From: Novosphingobium sp.
GTDB lineage: Bacteria; Pseudomonadota; Alphaproteobacteria; Sphingomonadales; Sphingomonadaceae
Assembly (NCBI RefSeq): GCF_030696665.1
Contig: NZ_JAUYRV010000020.1
Coordinates: 1-39,164 of the forward strand
Direction: 5' to 3'
Length of the DNA stretch: 39,164 nucleotides
Numbering within the stretch: position 1 is the stretch's first letter; the number at the start of each line of letters is the position of its first letter. Below are positions 34,497 to 39,164 of this stretch, in pieces. The notes beneath the pieces are model-generated. The model had not been told where the DNA came from and searched no databases. It saw only the letters and a list, made by a program, of their open reading frames with translations. A program made the translations under genes and the position numbers.

Positions 34497-34542
34497 TTGC
34501 TGCAGGTTGCTATGCAGCAATTCGATGCTGCACCTGCAGCAT
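34497..34542 (+). promoter_or_regulatory. PhaR-like TGC-rich operator upstream of phaB
   Basis: Two inverted repeats built from the same half-site. First: TTGCTGC-N10-GCAGCAA (34497-34520). Second: ATGCTGC-ACCT-GCAGCAT (34525-34542), which fits the CTGC-N3/4-GCAG pattern known for the PHA regulator PhaR of Paracoccus and Rhodobacter. The outer halves TGCTGCAGGT and ACCTGCAGCA also pair across the whole site. It stands 84 nt before phaB, so PhaR repression linked to polyhydroxyalkanoate is likely. phaR itself is not in the window. Confidence 0.65.
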
Positions 34543-34625
34543 TTACGTATTCTGTAACTTGTCGCATTGCTTCGTTGAACCTAACGTAGCCTTGATGTCC
34601 GCAAGGGCGTGATGGGAGATTACGA

Positions 34626-35348
34626 ATGGCGCGAGTTGCAGTTGTCACCGGTGGTACGCGCGGAATCGGTCAGGCCATTTGCATGGCCTTGAAGGCGCAG
34701 GGCCGCAGTGTCGTGGCCAACTATGCCGGAAATGATGAAAAGGCGCGGGCCTTTACCGCAGAGACCGGCATTCCCGCCTACCGCTTCGACGTGGGCGATC
34801 ATCATGCTGCACTTGATGGCTGCGCCCGCATCGTTGCCGAAGTGGGTGAGATCGATATTGTCGTCAACAACGCTGGCGTCACGCGCGATGGCGTGCTGCA
34901 CAAGATGAGCTTCGATGACTGGAACGATGTCATGCGCATCAACCTTGGCGGTTGCTTCAACATGGCCAAGGCGACTTTCCCCGGCATGCGGGAGCGTGGC
35001 TGGGGCCGGATCGTCAACATCGGATCGGTGAACGGCCAGTCCGGCCAATACGGTCAGGTCAATTATGCCGCCGCCAAATCGGGCATCCACGGCTTCACCA
35101 AGGCTCTGGCGCAAGAAGGCGCCAAATACGGGGTCACGGTCAACGCTATCGCGCCCGGCTACATCGATACGGATATGGTTGCCGCGGTTCCGCCTGCCGT
35201 GCTGGAAAAGATCGTCGCCAAAATCCCCGTAGGCCGCCTGGGCCATGCCGAGGAAATCGCCCGCGGCGTCGCCTTCCTTACGGCTGACGATGGCAGCTTT
35301 GTTACCGGTTCCACCATGTCGCTCAACGGCGGCCAGCATATGTACTGA
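34626..35348 (+). CDS. phaB: Acetoacetyl-CoA reductase
   Basis: 240-residue classical SDR that reduces acetoacetyl-CoA to (R)-3-hydroxybutyryl-CoA with NADPH for polyhydroxybutyrate synthesis. The cofactor loop TGGTRGIGQ is at residues 8-16, NNAGVTRDG at 81-89, and the catalytic Ser134, Tyr147 and Lys151 are in NIGSVNGQSGQYGQVNYAAAK. The C-terminal GSTMSLNGGQHMY ending is typical of PhaB rather than FabG. GGGAG precedes the ATG at suitable spacing. phaA and phaC are not in the window, so the reductase gene stands apart from the other PHB genes. Confidence 0.94.
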   Translation: MARVAVVTGGTRGIGQAICMALKAQGRSVVANYAGNDEKARAFTAETGIPAYRFDVGDHHAALDGCARIVAEVGEIDIVVNNAGVTRDGVLHKMSFDDWNDVMRINLGGCFNMAKATFPGMRERGWGRIVNIGSVNGQSGQYGQVNYAAAKSGIHGFTKALAQEGAKYGVTVNAIAPGYIDTDMVAAVPPAVLEKIVAKIPVGRLGHAEEIARGVAFLTADDGSFVTGSTMSLNGGQHMY

Positions 35349-35550
35349 CGGGCCGAGGAGGATAGCGCAGGTGTTCGCAAAGCGGATGCCAAGCTATTCT
35401 CCAGTGCCGCAAGGCACGGCCCGGCTCGGCCAGCGAGGCGGCGGACCTCAAGTCCGTCGAACTCGTCTGACGCGAAGGCGGCGGCTTTGCCGTCGCCCCG
35501 ATTACCAGCACCGCTATCTCAAGTAGCAAAACCCGTGCTACCGTGAACGG

Positions 35551-35823
35551 ATGACTCCACCCTATCACCCCCCGGTCAAACGCTCGGTCGAGATCGCCGG
35601 GCACAAGACGTCGATCAGCCTCGAGCCGCTGTTCTGGGACATGCTGCGCGATGCTGCAGTGGTCGAAGGAGTGCCAATAAATGCGCTGGTCGCACGGATA
35701 GACGCAGAACGGATCAAGAGTGATATCCCGCCGGGGCTGGCCGGGGCAGTCCGTATCTGGCTTGTTGCGAAACTGGCCGCAGGCGAGTCCTCTCAGGAAG
35801 CGGCAGGCGCAGGCGCATCCTGA
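35551..35823 (+). CDS. Ribbon-helix-helix domain protein
   Basis: 90 residues of the RHH_4 type (PF13467-like): VKRSVEIAGHKTSISLEPLF is the DNA-contact strand and turn, WDMLRDAAVVEGVPINALV the first helices, and VRIWLVAKLAAG the last helix. Family members are small, widespread in alphaproteobacteria, and presumed DNA-binding dimers, with targets unknown. It follows phaB by 202 nt, in which a GGCGGCGGC-TTT-GCCGTCGCC hairpin (about 35478-35498) may end the phaB message. Its last 31 nt overlap, tail to tail, a lipoprotein gene. Confidence 0.85.
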   Translation: MTPPYHPPVKRSVEIAGHKTSISLEPLFWDMLRDAAVVEGVPINALVARIDAERIKSDIPPGLAGAVRIWLVAKLAAGESSQEAAGAGAS

Positions 35824-36020
35824 GCCGGAACCGTCGCTTCGGGCAGGTCTGGCAGTTCCCGCTTGTCGAGCATTTCGGCGGCGGCATCCAGCGCTTCGGC
35901 TTCGTCGCGCGTAACGCCGCCGGGCTTTTCCTCAGCCGATCCGCAGCCCGCCAGCGCACCTGCCAACACTGCAATCAGCAGCGGGCGAAAGGGTGCTCCG
36001 GCGGGCAAACGGCGTGTCAT
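35793..36020 (-). CDS. Small lipoprotein A (75 residues)
   Basis: Signal sequence with hydrophobic core and lipobox ALAGC (Cys about residue 26), then an acidic Glu/Asp/Ala-rich mature part (RDEAEALDAAAEMLDKREL) and a Pro/Ala tail. The ATG shares one base with the stop of lipoprotein B (TAATG), so it is translated by re-initiation. Function unknown. Its 3' end overlaps the convergent RHH gene by 31 nt. Confidence 0.75.
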   Translation of the reverse strand: MTRRLPAGAPFRPLLIAVLAGALAGCGSAEEKPGGVTRDEAEALDAAAEMLDKRELPDLPEATVPAQDAPAPAAS

Positions 36021-36322
36021 TATTGTGCCGGCGCTTCGTCGCCTTCGCCTTCGGCAGCAGCGGCCTGGGCAGCAGCGGCCACAGCGGCAGCGCTGTTTGC
36101 CGTATCGCGCACGGCATCAGCTTCGGCATCGGCAGCAGCGGAGGCGTCAACCACAGGTTCCGGGGCAGGGGCTGCGGCCGAAGGCTCCATCGCGGGCAGT
36201 TCGTCCGCAGGCATTTCCACGGTGTCCTCTTCTGCCGCTTCGGATGCATCGTCCGATTTGCCGCAGGCCGAAAGCGCCAGCACAGCGGCGGCGACAATCG
36301 CCAGGCTCGGGTATTTCTTCAT
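36020..36322 (-). CDS. Small lipoprotein B (100 residues), Ala/Glu-rich
   Basis: Start ATG at 36322 with GAGAGG upstream; signal MKKYPSLAIVAAAVLALSAC ends in the lipobox ALSAC. The mature part is low-complexity: acidic (DDASEAAEEDTVEMPADELP) then Ala/Pro/Glu repeats, with a run of Ala around residues 70-85. It is probably disordered and extends from the outer membrane into the periplasm, like a spacer. Coupled to lipoprotein A. A TTG five codons upstream is in frame, but the AGAGGT site favours the ATG. No family recognised. Confidence 0.78.
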   Translation of the reverse strand: MKKYPSLAIVAAAVLALSACGKSDDASEAAEEDTVEMPADELPAMEPSAAAPAPEPVVDASAAADAEADAVRDTANSAAAVAAAAQAAAAEGEGDEAPAQ

Positions 36323-36472
36323 CGTACTACCTCTCAAGTGGCCCTTGCAGGCTGATCGCGTGACCGGCGCGATGGCGCAGAAGCAAGCCTTGCCGGTCTG
36401 ACGGTGCTGTTCTATCGGCGGCCTTGGCCCAAGGCAATTGCTACCTGCCGATTGTATGGGTTGCTAACGGAT

Positions 36473-36522
36473 GATATAAAGCGATCCTTATATCCGTTGA
36501 CACGTATAAAGTTTTCTTTATA
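36473..36522 (+). promoter_or_regulatory. Twin palindromic operator of the methionine regulator
   Basis: Two inverted repeats of similar half-sites: GATATAA-N8-TTATATC (36473-36494) and TATAAAG-TTTT-CTTTATA (36505-36522). Both arms are perfect. Their centres are 30 bp apart, about three helical turns, so two dimers could bind on the same face. They lie directly upstream of an ArsR-type regulator gene, as expected for autoregulation, and probably bind that protein (SahR-like control of methionine genes, inference). Confidence 0.7.
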
Positions 36523-36524
36523 TC
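36497..36524 (+). promoter_or_regulatory. Sigma-70-type promoter overlapping the operator
   Basis: A perfect -35 TTGACA at 36497-36502 and a -10 TATATC at 36519-36524 with 16 nt between. The second palindrome lies inside the spacer and -10, so the repressor would exclude RNA polymerase. The expected start point, about 36531, is only 2 nt from the ATG at 36533, giving a leaderless or nearly leaderless mRNA; no Shine-Dalgarno sequence is present, in agreement. Confidence 0.6.
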
Positions 36525-36532
36525 CTTTTCGC

Positions 36533-37537
36533 ATGGCAATTCACGACGCAATCCGTGCGCTTGACGACCCGACGAGGCTGCGCATCCTGCGCCTGCTGGC
36601 CAGCATGGAACTGGCCGTGGGCGAAGTGGCGCAAGTGCTCGGGCAAAGCCAGCCGCGCGTCTCCCGCCATATCAAGATACTGTGCGATTCGGGCCTTGCT
36701 GAACGGCGCAAGGAAGGGGCGTGGGTATTCCTGCGCAGCGGGTTGGGCGAGGGTTCGGACAATCCGCTGATCGCCGCCATCGCCCGCCTGCTCGATGTGG
36801 CCGAGCAGCAGGACGCCGGCTTTGCCCGCCGCTGCGCCGAAGATCGCCAGCACCTCGATGCCATCCGCTCCGCCCGCCAAACCAGCGCGCTCGAATGGTT
36901 CGCCCGCCATGCCGAGGAATGGGACGAACTGCGCTCGCTCCACATCGCCGATGGCCCGGTCGAATCCGCGCTCACCGAAATGCTGCTGGGCCTTGCCGGG
37001 GAAACCGGCCTCGGTCGCATGCTCGATGTAGGCACGGGCACTGGCCGCATTGCCGAACTGCTGTCCTCCCACGCCGCCCACGTCGTCGCTTTCGACAAAA
37101 GCCCCGATATGCTGCGCATCGCCCGCGCCCGCCTGCAGGATCTGCGCGCCGACAGCGTCGAACTGGTGCAGGGCGATTTCGCGCAACTCCCCTTCGCCGC
37201 ACGCAGTTTCGACACGGTCCTGTTCCACCAGGTTCTGCACTATGCCCAAGCGCCCGAAGCCGTACTGGCAGGCGCAGCCCGCGTCACCGCGCCCGGCGGC
37301 CGCATCGCCATCGTCGATTTCGCCGCGCATGATCGCGAAGACTTGCGTCAGACCCACGCCCACGCTCGCCTCGGCTTCTCCGATGCCCAGATCGAGGCGA
37401 TGTTGCGCGATGCCGGCTTCGCCCCGCATGAAACCCGCGCGCTGGCGGGCCACGAACTCGTGGTGAAACTGTGGACCGCCACAAGGCGCGAAGACAGCGT
37501 CACGCAATTAGAACCGCGCCAAAGCCGGAAGGCCTGA
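36533..37537 (+). CDS. ArsR-family regulator fused to SAM-dependent methyltransferase
   Basis: 334 residues. Residues 1-75 are an ArsR/SmtB winged helix (DDPTRLRILRLLASMELAVG, recognition helix region SQPRVSRHIKIL) with no cysteine pair, so not a metal sensor of the classical kind. Residues 140-320 are a class I methyltransferase: MLDVGTGTGRIAELL (SAM loop, 163-177), VVAFDKSPDML, VQGDFAQLPFAARSFD and the post-motif LFHQVLHYAQAPE. The methyltransferase part probably binds SAM or S-adenosylhomocysteine and controls the DNA-binding part. It leads metF and metH on one strand (6 nt to metF), as in many sphingomonads. The ATG at 36533 is chosen because the promoter lies directly upstream; the earlier frame crosses the operator. 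Confidence 0.9.
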   Translation: MAIHDAIRALDDPTRLRILRLLASMELAVGEVAQVLGQSQPRVSRHIKILCDSGLAERRKEGAWVFLRSGLGEGSDNPLIAAIARLLDVAEQQDAGFARRCAEDRQHLDAIRSARQTSALEWFARHAEEWDELRSLHIADGPVESALTEMLLGLAGETGLGRMLDVGTGTGRIAELLSSHAAHVVAFDKSPDMLRIARARLQDLRADSVELVQGDFAQLPFAARSFDTVLFHQVLHYAQAPEAVLAGAARVTAPGGRIAIVDFAAHDREDLRQTHAHARLGFSDAQIEAMLRDAGFAPHETRALAGHELVVKLWTATRREDSVTQLEPRQSRKA

Positions 37538-37543
37538 AGACCC

Positions 37544-38485
37544 ATGAACGCCAGCTACGATCAACTCCGCGAAGCCCGCACCGCGCTCGACACCCCGCTT
37601 TTCGCCGGACTTCCGGGCGACATCAACGTGTCGTTCGAATTCTTCCCGCCCAAGAGCGACGCGCTGATGGTGCAGTTGTGGGACGTGGTTGAAACCCTCG
37701 CCCCGTTCGCGCCGCACTTCGTCTCGGTCACTTATGGTGCAGGCGGCTCCACGCGTGATCGCACCCACGGCACCGTCGCCCGCATCATCAAGGACGCCAA
37801 GCTCCCCGCCGCCGCGCACCTCACCTGCGTCGATGCCACCAAGGCCGAAATCCGCGAAGTGGCGGAAAGCTATTGGGAAGCAGGCGTGCGCCACATCGTC
37901 GCCCTGCGCGGAGACATGGGCGCGCCGGGCGTCCCCTTCACCCCGCACCCTGAAGGCTATGCCAACGCGGCTGAACTGGTCGCAGGCCTGAAGCAGATCG
38001 CCCCGTTCGAGATCTCGGTCGCCGCCTATCCCGAATCGCACCCCGATTCGCCCAACCAGCAGGCCGATATCGACAACCTGAAGCGCAAACTCGATGCCGG
38101 CGCCACCCGCGCCATCAGCCAGTTCTTCTTCGAACCCGAAACCTTCTTCCGCTTCCGTGACAAGCTGGCGGCTGCGGGAATCGACGCCCCGATCCTCCCC
38201 GGCATCCTGCCCGTGTCCAACGTCGCGCAAACGCGCAAATTTGCCGCCGCCTGTGGCGCTGCGATCCCGGCGTGGATGGACGGGTTGTTCGAAGGCCTCG
38301 ACACGCACCCGGCCTCGCGCCAGCTCGTCGCCGCCACCATCGCCGCTGAATTCTGCCGTCGCCTCTATGCTGGCGGCGTGCGCGATTTCCACTTCTACAC
38401 CCTCAACCGCGCCGAGCTGTCCTACGCGATCTGCCACCTCCTTGGCCTTCGCCCGACAAAGCCTGCGCTGGAGAAAGCTGCGTGA
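37544..38485 (+). CDS. metF: Methylenetetrahydrofolate reductase
   Basis: 313-residue FAD-dependent TIM-barrel enzyme that makes 5-methyl-tetrahydrofolate for methionine synthesis. Landmarks: VSFEFFPPKSDALM (catalytic Glu), FVSVTYGAGGSTRDRT, HLTCVDATKAE, IVALRGDMGAPG (FAD/folate binding), SVAAYPESHPDSPN, QFFFEPETFFRFRD and PGILPVSN. Length is typical. The stop TGA overlaps the metH start (GTGA), coupling the two enzymes of one pathway. Confidence 0.97.
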   Translation: MNASYDQLREARTALDTPLFAGLPGDINVSFEFFPPKSDALMVQLWDVVETLAPFAPHFVSVTYGAGGSTRDRTHGTVARIIKDAKLPAAAHLTCVDATKAEIREVAESYWEAGVRHIVALRGDMGAPGVPFTPHPEGYANAAELVAGLKQIAPFEISVAAYPESHPDSPNQQADIDNLKRKLDAGATRAISQFFFEPETFFRFRDKLAAAGIDAPILPGILPVSNVAQTRKFAAACGAAIPAWMDGLFEGLDTHPASRQLVAATIAAEFCRRLYAGGVRDFHFYTLNRAELSYAICHLLGLRPTKPALEKAA

Positions 38486-39164
38486 CTCTCACTCCTTCAA
38501 CTGCCCGCACCGCCTTCCTTGAACAGGCCAAGCAGCGCATCCTCATCACCGATGGCGCGTTCGGCACAGAGATCCAGAACTTCAAGCTGACCGAGGCCGA
38601 CTACGCCGGAACGCTGGGCCTGGCCAAGGACCAGAAGGGCAACAACGACATCCTCGCGCTGACCAAGCCCGAAGTGCCAGAGTCCATCCACCGCGCCTAT
38701 TTCAACGCCGGGGCGGACATTGCCGAAACCAACACCTTCAGCGCCAACCGCATCAGCCAAGCCGATTACGCCGCCGAACACCTCGTGCGCGAAATCAACG
38801 TGCAATCCGCGCAGCTCGCCCGCCGGGTCGCCAATGAATTCTTCGCCAAGGATGGCCGCCCCCGCTTCGTCGCCGGTGCCATCGGCCCCACGAACAAGAC
38901 GCTCTCGCTCAGCCCCGACGTCAACGATCCCGGCTTCCGCGAGATCGACTGGGACCACCTCGTCGATGTCTACGCCGAGCAGGTCCACGCGCTGGTCGAA
39001 GGCGGCGCAGACTTCATCCTGATCGAAACCGTGTTCGATACGCTCAACGCCAAGGCGGGCGTCATGTCGGTGCGTCAGGTCGAAAAGGAACTCGGCCGCG
39101 AAATCCCCATCATGATGTCGATGACGCTGACCGACCTTTCGGGCCGCAACCTCTCGGGCCACAC
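38482..39164 (+). CDS. metH: Methionine synthase, homocysteine-binding part (cut by window end)
   Basis: The first 227 codons are present; the gene runs off the window. The GTG start at 38482 shares bases with the metF stop, with GGAG 8-12 nt upstream. The sequence is a homocysteine S-methyltransferase domain of the cobalamin-dependent MetH type: ILITDGAFGTEIQNFKL, GNNDILALTKPEVPESIH, GADIAETNTFSANRIS, FVAGAIGPTNKTLSLSPDV, FILIETVFDTLNAKAG. The zinc-binding Cys residues would lie beyond the end. In many alphaproteobacteria metH is split into a homocysteine-domain gene and a folate/cobalamin gene; whether that holds here cannot be seen. Confidence 0.93.
   Translation, partial: MTLTPSTARTAFLEQAKQRILITDGAFGTEIQNFKLTEADYAGTLGLAKDQKGNNDILALTKPEVPESIHRAYFNAGADIAETNTFSANRISQADYAAEHLVREINVQSAQLARRVANEFFAKDGRPRFVAGAIGPTNKTLSLSPDVNDPGFREIDWDHLVDVYAEQVHALVEGGADFILIETVFDTLNAKAGVMSVRQVEKELGREIPIMMSMTLTDLSGRNLSGH

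Noticed and set aside
35389..35526. Short plus-strand frame after phaB
   Set aside because: Arg-rich product with no conserved look; the stretch is better explained by a hairpin (GGCGGCGGC/GCCGTCGCC) at the end of the phaB message.

Overview
The window looks like a chromosomal segment of a high-GC alphaproteobacterium of the order Sphingomonadales, most like Novosphingobium or a close relative. This is inferred from protein families and wording typical of that group: type-B-like L36, BamF/DUF3035 lipoprotein, DUF3576 lipoprotein, HWE-type kinase, stand-alone CZB protein, the ribF-ileS-lspA and leuS-lptE-holA blocks, the ArsR-methyltransferase/metF/metH block, and dispersed palindromes common in sphingomonads. 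No phage, plasmid, insertion sequence or CRISPR array was seen. Most of the window is core metabolism and housekeeping.

Layout. 1-2.7 kb: a TonB-dependent siderophore receptor (minus) with a Fur-like box, divergent from a small ArsC-family reductase preceded by a perfect FNR/FixK-type box. 2.8-5.4 kb (minus): two tandem DUF4136 envelope proteins, the second translationally coupled to a cytosolic-carboxypeptidase-like M14 peptidase, plus a possible 42-residue membrane peptide. 5.6-6.5 kb: rpmJ (41 codons) with a good terminator, then a HAD hydrolase. 6.5-11.5 kb (minus): OmpA-like protein, and the coupled string pepN-pgeF-GST. 11.5-14.6 kb: an atypical SDR that overlaps tail-to-tail with an EamA exporter, which is coupled to threonine aldolase; then a small GNAT protein. 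14.6-16.3 kb (minus): CZB-domain protein, PAS-HWE histidine kinase, tRNA-Thr(GGU). 16.5-24.5 kb (plus): a 55-residue conserved-looking protein, gpmA, purE-purK-folA-ribF with overlapping starts and stops, a palindromic repeat, then ileS-lspA-bamF closed by a strong bidirectional terminator facing ung. 25.3-28.4 kb: ugd, a ribonuclease D gene and a sugar-transferase gene joined tail-to-tail in a damaged arrangement. 28.6-33.2 kb (minus): DUF3576 lipoprotein, leuS-lptE-holA. 33.6-35.8 kb: an unrecognised envelope protein, phaB with a PhaR-like operator, an RHH protein. 35.8-36.3 kb (minus): two tiny coupled lipoproteins. 36.5 kb to the end: ArsR-methyltransferase regulator, metF and the start of metH.

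Most interesting points: (1) a 93-nt palindromic repeat lies in frame inside ileS and adds about 31 residues to the editing region of an essential enzyme; its two half-hairpins differ by compensating changes. (2) Ribonuclease D and an exopolysaccharide sugar transferase have lost their native 3' ends and now read into each other's antisense strand from one junction near 27270. (3) The methionine regulator has two palindromes 30 bp apart, one overlapping a promoter that would give an almost leaderless mRNA. (4) Clear candidate operators for PhaR, FNR/FixK and Fur. All family assignments are from reading the sequence; no database search was run.
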